Shown: positions 1 through 6,488, counted from the first letter of the stretch. The stretch is DNA of 6,488 bases from Chloroflexota bacterium (GCA_022562335.1 JADFPM010000153.1:1-6488); one strand, 5' to 3'. The notes: generated from the sequence alone by a model not told the origin. Numbers and translations are program-made.

Positions 1-1
1 A

Positions 2-874
2 CCCCTCAACGGCACGGTGACGGCGGAAAAGGCGGCCATCAATGCGGTCATGGCGGGTTGCACCCCGGACTATTTCCCGGTGGTATTGGCCGCCATTAAA
101 GCCATACTCCAGCCCCAGTTCAACGCCGGCTCCATCACCACCACCACCGGCGGCGCAGCTCCCGTGGTCATAGTATCCGGCCAGGCGGCCAAAACCCTGG
201 GCATCCACGGCGGCACGGCCGTGTTTGGGTCGGGCCACCGGGCCAACGCCACCATCGGCCGCGCCCTGCGGTTGACCATGCGGAATCTGGGCGGGGCCAC
301 TTCGGAGGCCATGGAAAAGTCCACCCAGGCCTGGCCCGGCAAGTACACCATGTGTTTCGCCGAGAACGCGGATGCATGCCCGTGGGAGCCGCTGCACGTG
401 GATTTGGGATTTCCCGAGAGCGTCAGCACCGTGACGGTGGTGGCGTCCCGGGGTATCCACACTTTGGTTGAGGCCACCCAGGAAACCGGCCAGGGCGTTC
501 TGGAGACGTTGGTCAGCTCGATGACGGCGGGAGGGGTCTCGGGCTACGTCTTCCAGTCCACGGGGGCTTCCCCGGTGATCGTGTTGGGACCGGAGCATGC
601 CCAGGAGATCGCCGCCGCCGGGTTCAGCCGCAAGGACGTGCGCGAGTATATATTCCAACACGTCCGCCGTCCCATGGGCGAGGTGAAGAATCGGGGCCAC
701 TACGGTTCCCGTTCCTGGCCGGCGGAGTTCGATGATCAGGACGATGACTTCATGGTGCCCCTGGTGACGGACCCGGATAGGCTCGTCGTGGTGGTCGCCG
801 GTGGCGACGGACGCCATTCCTCCTGGTTTCCCGCTTGGTCGGCCACCCAACGCGCCACCGAGGTCATCGGCTGA
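2..874 (+). CDS. Conserved hypothetical protein, 3' part (5' end outside window)
   Basis: The reading frame is open to the left edge, where codons before the GTG at 17 read PLNGT. That GTG is therefore probably internal and the gene starts upstream. Counting from it, 285 residues are visible. The opening AEKAAINAVMAGC, the block GSGHRANATIGRALRL (71-86), PGKYTMCFAENADACPWEPLHV (107-128, described in two pieces: PGKYTMCFAEN and PWEPLHV) and the ending VVVVAGGDGRHSSWFPAWSATQ match a family I remember as conserved and functionally unassigned, often seen in Chloroflexota and actinobacteria and sometimes near UGSC-motif (seleno)proteins. That link is recalled, not shown here. Three cysteines (C15, C113, C121) and several histidines (H64, H74, H127, H229, H267) could serve redox or metal roles, but this is speculation. 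No signal peptide or membrane segment is visible in the part present, so it is probably cytosolic. Residues 235-245 are rich in acidic residues, possibly a surface loop. No reaction can be assigned. I am confident it is a real gene and only moderately sure of the family. Confidence 0.85.
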   Translation, partial: PLNGTVTAEKAAINAVMAGCTPDYFPVVLAAIKAILQPQFNAGSITTTTGGAAPVVIVSGQAAKTLGIHGGTAVFGSGHRANATIGRALRLTMRNLGGATSEAMEKSTQAWPGKYTMCFAENADACPWEPLHVDLGFPESVSTVTVVASRGIHTLVEATQETGQGVLETLVSSMTAGGVSGYVFQSTGASPVIVLGPEHAQEIAAAGFSRKDVREYIFQHVRRPMGEVKNRGHYGSRSWPAEFDDQDDDFMVPLVTDPDRLVVVVAGGDGRHSSWFPAWSATQRATEVIG

Positions 875-916
875 CCGGGGATGCCCCGTACAAGCCTGAT
901 GAGCTATCATCCCGGT
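874..916 (+). terminator. Imperfect stem-loop after the first gene, possible terminator
   Basis: ACCGGGGATG at 874-883 pairs with CATCCCGGT at 908-916, giving about 9 base pairs with one bulged G. Inside the same stretch two shorter stems compete: CGGGG/CCCCG with an ATG loop (876-888) and GATGA/TCATC with a GCTA loop (898-911). The structure begins at the stop codon of the upstream gene, where a terminator would be expected. No T-run follows (next bases are GACGATCGCC), so intrinsic termination is doubtful. It may instead protect the 3' end of the mRNA. Confidence 0.35.
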
Positions 917-1013
917 GACGATCGCCCGCAAAACTCCGGCTTAGGCTATAGTCATGGATTCGCTTTAGATAACTGAACCGCCATGTTCACCACGAAACGT
1001 GATCGGTCCAAAA

Positions 1014-1040
1014 CCGTTCGTCCTGAGCCTGTCGAAGGAC
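1014..1040 (+). repeat. REP-like repeat unit, left copy
   Basis: This 27-base unit carries the core TGAGCCTGTCGAA (1024-1036) flanked by GTCC (1020-1023) and GGAC (1037-1040). The flanks can pair to form a small hairpin, extended by T1024-A1036. The inverted copy at 1095-1121 matches at 20 of 27 positions. I recall the core TGAGCYTGTCGAA as a common dispersed extragenic repeat in many bacterial genomes, including Chloroflexota and alphaproteobacteria; that is memory, not a search. No transposase is nearby, so it would be a non-autonomous element. Confidence 0.7.
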
Positions 1041-1094
1041 CATCCACTGAGCACGGCGTTCGTTATGGGTTAGGATTTCCCCAGCTTAAAGCCC

Positions 1095-1121
1095 GTGGTT
1101 CGACAAGCTCACCATGAATGG
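1095..1121 (-). repeat. REP-like repeat unit, right copy, inverted
   Basis: Read on the minus strand this unit carries TGAGCTTGTCGAA, matching the left unit core with a single C/T change. Its flanks TGGT (1096-1099) and ACCA (1111-1114) pair with each other. They differ from the left unit's GTCC/GGAC flanks at two paired positions, so the stem is kept while the bases change. The ATG at 1114-1116 that opens the longest frame toward the permease gene lies inside this repeat, which argues against it as the true start. Confidence 0.7.
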
Positions 1122-1170
1122 GGGTGGTGCAGGTTTCTGCGTTGGAACCCGATCAAAGACTGTCGTTAAG

Positions 1171-2379
1171 ATGCCAGTTAAACTAACCGCAATCGCCAGA
1201 GACATCAACGCCCAGGCATCGTGGGCGGGGTTAACGGCCTTCGTGTGGTACGCCTTCGGAGCGGTCCCGGTCCACATCGCGGTGGCGGGGCAACTCGGCC
1301 TTACTTCGGCCCAATCATCCAGTTGGATATTTATAATCTGGACCACCGGCGCGGTGGCGTCCATCGGCCTATCTCTGTATTACCGCATACCGGTGCCCAT
1401 CACCTGGAGCATCCCAGGCCTGATATTTCTGGGCACCCTGTCCGGGAAATTCACCTTTCCGGAAATAGTCGCAGCCAACCTTGTTGCAGGAATGATAATC
1501 CTGGTTTTGGGCGTATCGGGGGTGAGCGGGCGCATCATGAAATGGCTGCCGCTGCCCATAGTGATGGGGATGTTCGCCGGCAGCATTTTCGGCTACGTCA
1601 CCCGGCTGGTGTCGGTAACGGTGGAAGATGTGCTGATCGCCGGTCCCACCGTCGCGGGTTATCTCCTGGGACGTTTGATCGGCAACCCGCGCATCCCTCC
1701 GGTGGGCCTGGCCGTGATCTTTGGCGCCGCGGCGGTTTTGGCCACCCGCCGGGCCGTCCCGGAAGCCATGTCCTGGAGCTTGCCGGCTCTGGCCGTTCCG
1801 GGCATGGAATTCTCCGCCTCGGCCGTGGCCGCCATCAGCCTGCCGCTGGTCGTGCTGACATTGGGTCTGGGAAACGTTCAGGGGTTGGGTTTTCTCATCG
1901 CCCAGGGGTACAAGGTGCCGGTGAATCCCATTTCCATCGTGGTAGGCGTGAATTCGGTGGTCAACGCATTCCTGGGGGGACATCCAGCCAGCGTGGCTCG
2001 CACGGGGGTGGCCATCATGGCAGGCCCCGACGCCGGACCGGCGCCCAAACGATACTGGGCAACCTTGGTGGGCGCCGCCCTGACCATGATCATCGCCTCG
2101 GCCGCCGGACTGGTGATCCCAATCATTGCCGTATTGCCTCCATCCTATATTTTCGCCCTGGCGGGGCTGGCCATCTTCTCATCCCTCCAGGACGCCTTCG
2201 AGAAAGCATTCGGAGTAAACTTGCGGTTCGGAGCATTGGTGGCCTTCATGGTGGCTATGACGCCCTTTGCTCTGGTGGGGATCACATCGGCGTTATGGTC
2301 GGTGGTTGCGGGTCTGGCCGCCTCGCTGATCGCCGAAAGACCTGAGCTCAAAGCAGCCTGGAGCGCCGGGCTGGATTAA
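1171..2379 (+). CDS. BenE-family (benzoate/H+ symporter type) membrane permease
   Basis: A 402-residue polytopic inner-membrane protein, about the usual BenE length, with roughly 11-12 hydrophobic segments from residue 19 to 388. Family-like blocks are PITWSIPGLIFL (76-87), LPLPIVMGMFAGS (126-138), GLGNVQGLGFLIAQGYKVPVN (232-252, cited as GLGNVQG and GYKVPVN), and GGHPASVARTGVAIMAGPDAGP in part (GGHPASVART 269-278, AGPDAGP 284-290). Known BenE proteins take up benzoate with protons; the real substrate here may be another small organic anion or cyclic compound. The frame is open back to an ATG at 1114, but that codon lies in a repeat and the 19 extra residues (MNGGGAGFCVGTRSKTVVK) do not look like the family, so I choose the ATG at 1171 despite its weak ribosome site. 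It ends 34 bases before the HyuAB gene and is probably co-transcribed with it, which points to a shared substrate. The family call is firm; the substrate is unknown. Confidence 0.88.
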   Translation: MPVKLTAIARDINAQASWAGLTAFVWYAFGAVPVHIAVAGQLGLTSAQSSSWIFIIWTTGAVASIGLSLYYRIPVPITWSIPGLIFLGTLSGKFTFPEIVAANLVAGMIILVLGVSGVSGRIMKWLPLPIVMGMFAGSIFGYVTRLVSVTVEDVLIAGPTVAGYLLGRLIGNPRIPPVGLAVIFGAAAVLATRRAVPEAMSWSLPALAVPGMEFSASAVAAISLPLVVLTLGLGNVQGLGFLIAQGYKVPVNPISIVVGVNSVVNAFLGGHPASVARTGVAIMAGPDAGPAPKRYWATLVGAALTMIIASAAGLVIPIIAVLPPSYIFALAGLAIFSSLQDAFEKAFGVNLRFGALVAFMVAMTPFALVGITSALWSVVAGLAASLIAERPELKAAWSAGLD

Positions 2380-2402
2380 CCCGGCAATGCCACCCAAATG
2401 AC

Positions 2403-2407
2403 AGGAG
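2403..2407 (+). promoter_or_regulatory. Shine-Dalgarno AGGAG fixing a TTG start
   Basis: AGGAG sits 6 bases upstream of the TTG at 2414, an ideal spacing. The TTG is followed at once by the conserved FKIGIDVGGTFTD start of HyuA proteins. The ATG at 2398 is in another frame and hits a stop at 2419, so TTG is the only credible start. Confidence 0.8.
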
Positions 2408-2413
2408 CGGCAG

Positions 2414-5400
2414 TTGTTTAAGATCGGCATCGACGTGGGCGGCACCTTCACCGACTTGGTGGTGGTGAAGGACCAGGAGAGTCCCAGGTATTTCAAGGTG
2501 GAATCCACCCCCGGCGACCCTTCCCTGGGGGTCATGGCGGGTCTGGACAACGCGGCTTCGGCCTACGGCCTGCGCCTTGAGGAACTCTTGGATTCCACCG
2601 AGATGGTCATCCACGGGACCACCGTGGCCACCAACACTTTGGTGGAGCGCAAAGGCGCCAAGGTGGGGCTGTTGACCACCGCCGGGTTTCGGGACCTGCT
2701 GGAGATGCGGGAAGGTATGAAGGAGGACCGGTACAACCTGCGCATGAAGCCGGTGGAGCCCCTGGTGCCCCGGTACCTGCGCCTGGAGGTGCCGGAAAGG
2801 GTGCGCGCCAGCGGCAAGGTTGAGACCCCGCTGGACGAAGAAGCCCTGGACCGGGCGCTGGACCAACTGGAGGCCGAGGGAGTGGAGGCCCTGGCCGTCT
2901 GCTTTCTCTTCTCGTTCCTGAATCCCGAGCACGAGAAGCGCGTTGCCGCGAAGATCGAGCAGAGATTCCCCGATATGTACACCTCTGTTTCCAGCCAGGT
3001 GATCCCCCAGATAAAAGAGTTCGACCGGTTGAGCACCACCGTGGTCAACTCATACGTGGGCCCCGTGTTCGGGAAATACCTGGCCAACCTGAAACAGCGG
3101 CTGTCGTCCTATCAGCAAGGCAAGGACGTGCTGATCATGCAGTCCAACGGCGGCGTGGCCCCCATCGACGATTCCAGCAGGATGGCCGTCCGCGCCATCC
3201 TGTCGGGTCCGGCCGGCGGGGTCAACGGGGCCGCCGCCTACGGCCAAATGCTGCACCAGGCCGATATCATCGCCTTTGACATGGGCGGCACCAGCACCGA
3301 TATATCGTTGATCCAAAACGGCGTTCCCCACCTGACCACCGAGAAGTTCGAGGCCGGATGGAAGATAGCCGTTCCCATGATCGACATCCACACCATGGGC
3401 GCCGGGGGCGGCAGCATCGCCTCGGTGGGCACCGGCGGCATACTCCACGTCGGCCCTGAAAGCGCCGGCGCCGATCCCGGACCCGCATGTTACGGCAAGG
3501 GCGGGACCCTTCCCACGGTGACCGACGCCAACCTGGTCCTGGGTTATCTGGACCCAGATAATTTCCTGGGGGGAGAGGCAAAGCTCGACCGGCAGCTTTC
3601 GGAAGGCGCCCTGGCTGAGCATGTCGCCGGACCCCTGGCCCTTTCCACCGTCGAAGCCGCCCACGGGGTGTCGCGGGTGGTGTCCGCGGCCATCGCCGAG
3701 GGCATACGCCTGATGTCGGTGCAAAGGGGCGTCGACCCCCGCCATTTCTCCCTGCTGGCCTTCGGCGGAGCGGCCGGCCTCCAGGCGGCGGAGGTGGCCC
3801 GGCAGTTGGGGGTGGAGAAAGTATTCATACCGGCGGCGGCCCCGGTCCTATCCGCCTACGGCATGCTCGCCACCGACCTGAAGTACGACTTTTCCCGGTC
3901 CTATCCCGCCAGCCTGGACGCCATCGACCTGGACGCCGTCCGTTCCATCACCGCCGAACTGGAGGCCCAGGGCAGGGCCAAGCTGGAGGCCCAGGGGATC
4001 GCGCCCGAGAACGTGGAGGTCACCTGCTCGGCCGACATGCGGTACCTGGACCAGGTCTACGATGTCAACGTCGCCGCCCCGCCCCTGGACCAGGACGATG
4101 GCCTAATACTGGAGCAATGGGCGTCGAACTTCCACCGGCGTTACCAGGAGTTGTACTCCTACCAGCAGTCGCAGCAGGAGATCAGGCTGATCACCCTGCG
4201 GGTCAACGCGGTGGGCAAGCTGGCCAAGGCAAGCCTGCCCCGGCGTTCCACCGATGGTTCGGTGGCCCAGGCAAAGAAGGATGACCGCCAGGTCTACCTG
4301 GACGGGTGGCAAGAAGTGCCCGTCTTCGACATGGACCGGTTGCCCGCCGGGGCCGTGGTGCCGGGTCCGGCCATCTTGGAGTCGGACTTCACCACCGTTC
4401 TATTGGGCGGCCAGGACCGGGCCGCGGTGGACCCCTACGGCGGCATCGAGATCTTCGTGTCCGCTTTAAATGACGGTCCTGGCGGTCCTGACGACGGGAC
4501 CCTGGACCCGGTGACCCTGGCGGTCATCGAGCACCGGCTGGAGTCCATCGCCCTGGAAATGACCGAGGTGATGCTGCGGACCTCCATGTCCCAGATACTC
4601 AACACCAGCCACGATTTCTCCACCGCCATTCTGGACGCCGAATCCCAACTGGTGGCCCAGGGCGAGGGTATTCCGGTGCACATCAGCGCCCTGCCCATCG
4701 CCGGGGCCGCGGTGCAGGACTATTTCGGCAACGACATCGCCGACGGCGACCTGTTTTTGCTCAACGACCCGTATTTCGGCGGCAGCCACCTGCCGGACAT
4801 CACCGTCATCCGGCCCATATTCCATAACGGGCGCCCCCTGTTCTATGCCGTGAACCGGGCCCACCACAGCGACATCGGCGGCGGGACCCACGGTGGCTAC
4901 AACCCCGCCGCCACCGAGATCTACCAGGAGGGGTTGCGCATCCCGCCCCTGAGGATATATGACGCCGGAAAGCCCCGCCAAGACCTTTTACAGATGCTGT
5001 CGGCCAACGTGCGCCATCCCGAGAACTTCCTGGGAGACCTGAACGCCCAGATCGGGTCGGTGATGATCGCCACCCAACGGGTCCAGGAATTGTTGCAGTC
5101 TTACGGGGAGGAGCGGTTGACGACGGCGGTGACCGAAATCCTGGCGGCCACCGAGCGGCAGGTGCGCCAGTTCATCTCCGGGTGGCCCGACGGCGTTTAT
5201 CACGGCGAGTCCCTGGTGGACGACGACGGTTTCGATAGTAAGCTGATCCCAATCCGGGCCAAAATCACGATAAGCGGCGATACCATGGAGATCGACCTCA
5301 GCGAGTCCAGCCCCCAGGTGACCGGCTTCATCAACAGCGCCTACGCCAACACCCGCTCCCTGGCCCACGCCGCCATCATGTACCTGGCCCCCGCCGACGT

Positions 5401-6136
5401 GGCCAAGAACGAGGGCTCCATGCGGCCGGTCACGGTAATCGCCCCTAAGGGTTTGATCGTCAACGCCAACCCGCCGGCGCCGGTGTGCATGAGCACCAAC
5501 CACTGCGCCGAGGAGATCGTCGAGGCGATCTTCAAGGCGTTGGCCCCGGCCATACCCCACGCGGTCAACGCCGGGTTCTCCCGCCGGCTGCGCTACGCCA
5601 TGACCGGCATCGACCCCCGCAACGGGCGGCGTTTCATCTGGCACTTCTTCCTGGCCAGGGGCGGCGGAGGCGCGTCCATGGGGTTCGACGGCTGGCCCAA
5701 CGTGGGCGAGGTCAACGTGGCGGGAGGCATCCGGTCCCCCAGCGTGGAGGTCACCGAGGAGCGGTTCCCCTTCTTCATAAAATGCCACGCCTTCCGCCCC
5801 GGCTCCGGCGGCGACGGCCAATGGCGCGGTGGCCTGGGCACGGTCTGCGACCTGGTGTACGAGGGTTCGGAACCCGCCCTGCTGAACACGGCCGGCGACG
5901 GCATAGTGGTCCCGCCCTTCGGCCTCTTCGGCGGCAGCCCCGGCCTGCCCCACATCTACAAGATAATCTCCAACGGCAAAGAACGAACCCTGCTGTCCAA
6001 AGAGGTGGGCGTGGTAGTCAACCCCGGCGACCGCATCTACTGCCTATCCAGCGGCGGCGGCGGGTTTGGGGAGCCATCGGAGCGAGGGAAGGAGGAGCGG
6101 GAGTGGGACGCGAAGAACGGGTATGTGGTGGGGTAG
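2414..6136 (+). CDS. HyuA-HyuB fusion, hydantoinase/5-oxoprolinase family
   Basis: A 1240-residue cytosolic enzyme joining both subunits of the ATP-dependent hydantoinase/oxoprolinase family, close to the size of the single-chain 5-oxoprolinases. HyuA part (1 to about 685): N-terminal IDVGGTFTD phosphate motif (6-14), HGTTVATNTLVERKGAKVG (67-85), SNGG (244-247), LSGPAGGVNGA (263-273), FDMGGTSTD (288-296), GAGGGSIASV (329-338), GADPGPACYG (352-361). A Gly/Pro/Asp linker (686-696) leads to HyuB (697-1240): DPVTLAVIEHRLESI (698-712), LLNDPYFGGSHLPD (782-795), AHHSDIGG (816-823), EGLRIPP (839-845), PGSGGDGQWRGG (1129-1140) and the glycine-rich end SGGGGFGEP (1213-1221). HH817-818 and D820 are candidate metal ligands by analogy with carboxylase relatives. 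Family members open 5-oxoproline, N-methylhydantoin or caprolactam with ATP, or carboxylate acetone or acetophenone; sequence alone does not choose among these. All major blocks are present with no stop or frameshift, so it should be active. It follows a BenE-type permease by 34 bases. Confidence 0.92.
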   Translation: MFKIGIDVGGTFTDLVVVKDQESPRYFKVESTPGDPSLGVMAGLDNAASAYGLRLEELLDSTEMVIHGTTVATNTLVERKGAKVGLLTTAGFRDLLEMREGMKEDRYNLRMKPVEPLVPRYLRLEVPERVRASGKVETPLDEEALDRALDQLEAEGVEALAVCFLFSFLNPEHEKRVAAKIEQRFPDMYTSVSSQVIPQIKEFDRLSTTVVNSYVGPVFGKYLANLKQRLSSYQQGKDVLIMQSNGGVAPIDDSSRMAVRAILSGPAGGVNGAAAYGQMLHQADIIAFDMGGTSTDISLIQNGVPHLTTEKFEAGWKIAVPMIDIHTMGAGGGSIASVGTGGILHVGPESAGADPGPACYGKGGTLPTVTDANLVLGYLDPDNFLGGEAKLDRQLSEGALAEHVAGPLALSTVEAAHGVSRVVSAAIAEGIRLMSVQRGVDPRHFSLLAFGGAAGLQAAEVARQLGVEKVFIPAAAPVLSAYGMLATDLKYDFSRSYPASLDAIDLDAVRSITAELEAQGRAKLEAQGIAPENVEVTCSADMRYLDQVYDVNVAAPPLDQDDGLILEQWASNFHRRYQELYSYQQSQQEIRLITLRVNAVGKLAKASLPRRSTDGSVAQAKKDDRQVYLDGWQEVPVFDMDRLPAGAVVPGPAILESDFTTVLLGGQDRAAVDPYGGIEIFVSALNDGPGGPDDGTLDPVTLAVIEHRLESIALEMTEVMLRTSMSQILNTSHDFSTAILDAESQLVAQGEGIPVHISALPIAGAAVQDYFGNDIADGDLFLLNDPYFGGSHLPDITVIRPIFHNGRPLFYAVNRAHHSDIGGGTHGGYNPAATEIYQEGLRIPPLRIYDAGKPRQDLLQMLSANVRHPENFLGDLNAQIGSVMIATQRVQELLQSYGEERLTTAVTEILAATERQVRQFISGWPDGVYHGESLVDDDGFDSKLIPIRAKITISGDTMEIDLSESSPQVTGFINSAYANTRSLAHAAIMYLAPADVAKNEGSMRPVTVIAPKGLIVNANPPAPVCMSTNHCAEEIVEAIFKALAPAIPHAVNAGFSRRLRYAMTGIDPRNGRRFIWHFFLARGGGGASMGFDGWPNVGEVNVAGGIRSPSVEVTEERFPFFIKCHAFRPGSGGDGQWRGGLGTVCDLVYEGSEPALLNTAGDGIVVPPFGLFGGSPGLPHIYKIISNGKERTLLSKEVGVVVNPGDRIYCLSSGGGGFGEPSERGKEEREWDAKNGYVVG

Positions 6137-6219
6137 GGGGGTGGTCGGAACCTTTAGGCCAGGGTACTAACCCATCCCCGAATGGTGGACGCAATACCAG
6201 CGGTTTAAGTGAACTCCCG
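6137..6219. other. Short convergent intergenic region
   Basis: This stretch separates the HyuAB stop from the stop of the minus-strand gene. It could end transcription from both sides, but no strong terminator is visible. The best structure is a weak hairpin, AGCG (6199-6202) and GTT (6203-6205) against AAC (6212-6214) and CGCT (6218-6221), with an uneven bulge and no T-run. G+C falls across this stretch, which may mark a junction between two DNA sources. Confidence 0.4.
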
Positions 6220-6488
6220 CTACGAAAACAAGGGCGCGATCATGGCTCCTAGTTTCACCACACTATCGGTAAGCCCTGAAGCTATAGCCCCTTTTTGAAC
6301 ACTGTCCCAAAGGCCTCTAATTGTGCTTCTATCGGGAACAGCTTTGGCGAGCTGATCTTTGATGCTCTCTATATCCACGGCCAGATCGAGTTTGAAGGAG
6401 TCCGTCAATTTAGGATCTGCCGTCAGCTCCTCTTTCAGAGCTGTGAGCTGGTTATGGAGTTGCTCGTACTGGGCGTTCACAATATTAC
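6220..6488 (-). CDS. C-terminal end of an uncharacterised protein, 5' end outside window
   Basis: Minus-strand frame ending at TAG (6222-6220). The GTG at 6480-6478 would give 86 residues, but the frame stays open to the window edge (codons for N and I precede it) and no ribosome site is seen, so it is probably the tail of a longer protein. The visible part has a charged amphipathic helix rich in Leu, Glu and Lys (YEQLHNQLTALKEEL, then FKLDLAVDIESIKDQLAK), the step PDRSTIRGLWDSV, and a hydrophobic glycine/alanine-containing end (LGAMIAPLFS). This pattern of a short paired helix, P(D/N)xSxIR, then a hydrophobic tail, resembles a C-terminal module I recall from small hypothetical and AbiTii-like proteins of accessory regions. 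The match is from memory. G+C near half contrasts with about two thirds in HyuAB. I am fairly sure it is coding and unsure of its role. Confidence 0.65.
   Translation of the reverse strand, partial: NIVNAQYEQLHNQLTALKEELTADPKLTDSFKLDLAVDIESIKDQLAKAVPDRSTIRGLWDSVQKGAIASGLTDSVVKLGAMIAPLFS

Larger units (their letters stand above)
875..1170. other. Intergenic region with stem-loop and inverted repeat pair
   Basis: About 296 bases separate the first gene from the permease. The left third holds the post-gene stem-loop. The stretch 1014-1121 is a repeat pair in inverted orientation around a 54-base spacer with no recognisable content. I see no convincing coding frame on either strand; the minus-strand frame across 1086-1364 mostly overlaps the permease and looks like a shadow. 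A promoter for the permease-HyuAB pair should lie here, but I found no matched -35/-10 pair. TATAGT at 947-952 is a fair -10 with no partner. No strong Shine-Dalgarno sequence precedes the ATG at 1171. Confidence 0.6.

Noticed and set aside
947..952. TATAGT resembling a -10 promoter box
   Set aside because: No acceptable -35 element lies 16-18 bases upstream and it is more than 200 bases from the permease start; such a hexamer is expected by chance.
1142..1170. TTGGAA and GTTAAG spaced 17 bases apart before the permease start
   Set aside because: The second box matches the -10 consensus poorly and directly abuts the ATG, which would leave no leader.
1221..2345. Overlapping plus-strand frame of 374 codons inside the permease gene
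   Set aside because: Arg/Gly/His-rich shadow translation; the alternative frame shows clear permease segments and BenE motifs.
4467..4472. TAA followed by ATG at the HyuA-HyuB joint, as if a relic of separate genes
   Set aside because: Both codons lie in the +1 frame relative to the fused protein, and that ATG frame ends after a few codons, so it is not the HyuB frame.
4988..5953. Minus-strand frame of 321 codons opposite HyuB
   Set aside because: Antisense of a conserved gene in high-GC DNA with low stop frequency; the translation is a Gly/His/Val-rich low-complexity sequence with no family likeness.
6199..6221. Hairpin resembling a tRNA T-arm or attachment site, with TTTAAGT in the loop
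   Set aside because: Flanking bases do not form a 5-base T-stem, there is no acceptor stem or CCA end, and no integrase or direct repeat is seen.
5485..6252. Long plus-strand frame of 255 codons overlapping the HyuB end
   Set aside because: It is a high-GC shadow rich in Arg, Gly and Pro, lies inside a strongly conserved HyuB region, and has no recognisable motif.

Overview
The window is about 6.5 kb of high-GC bacterial DNA. Lines sampled by eye run near two thirds G+C in the large gene, dropping to about half in the last 270 bases. The gene content is a conserved hypothetical protein of a type I associate with Chloroflexota, especially the SAR202-like lineages, plus a benzoate-type permease and a fused hydantoinase/oxoprolinase. 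A dispersed repeat with the core TGAGCYTGTCGAA is also present. Together these suggest a heterotrophic, possibly marine, Chloroflexota bacterium, probably from a metagenome. That placement is inference from remembered resemblance; there is no rRNA or marker gene here.

Layout. Bases 2-874 (+) hold the 3' part of an uncharacterised conserved gene that begins before the window. Bases 875-1170 are non-coding: a stem-loop directly follows that gene, and then comes an inverted pair of 27-base repeat units (1014-1040 and 1095-1121) whose internal stems differ by compensating base changes. Bases 1171-2379 (+) encode a BenE-family membrane permease. Its longest open frame reaches back into the repeat, so the ATG at 1171 is preferred. 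After 34 bases, 2414-6136 (+) encodes a 1240-residue HyuA-HyuB fusion of the hydantoinase/5-oxoprolinase family, starting at TTG behind a good AGGAG. Bases 6137-6219 are a short convergent intergenic stretch. Bases 6220-6488 (-) hold the C-terminal end of a protein running off the right edge, with lower G+C than the rest.

How the genes fit. Permease and HyuAB are close, co-directional and probably co-transcribed. The likely unit imports a small anionic or cyclic compound and opens it with ATP. The substrate cannot be read from the sequence; 5-oxoproline, a hydantoin, a lactam or an aromatic ketone/carboxylate are all possible in these families. The left gene is separated by the repeat region and is probably a different unit. 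The right gene is convergent, compositionally different, and resembles a C-terminal module I associate with accessory and defence-type proteins, so the right edge may be the border of an accessory region. I found no CRISPR array, tRNA, rRNA, transposase or clearly new multi-gene system.
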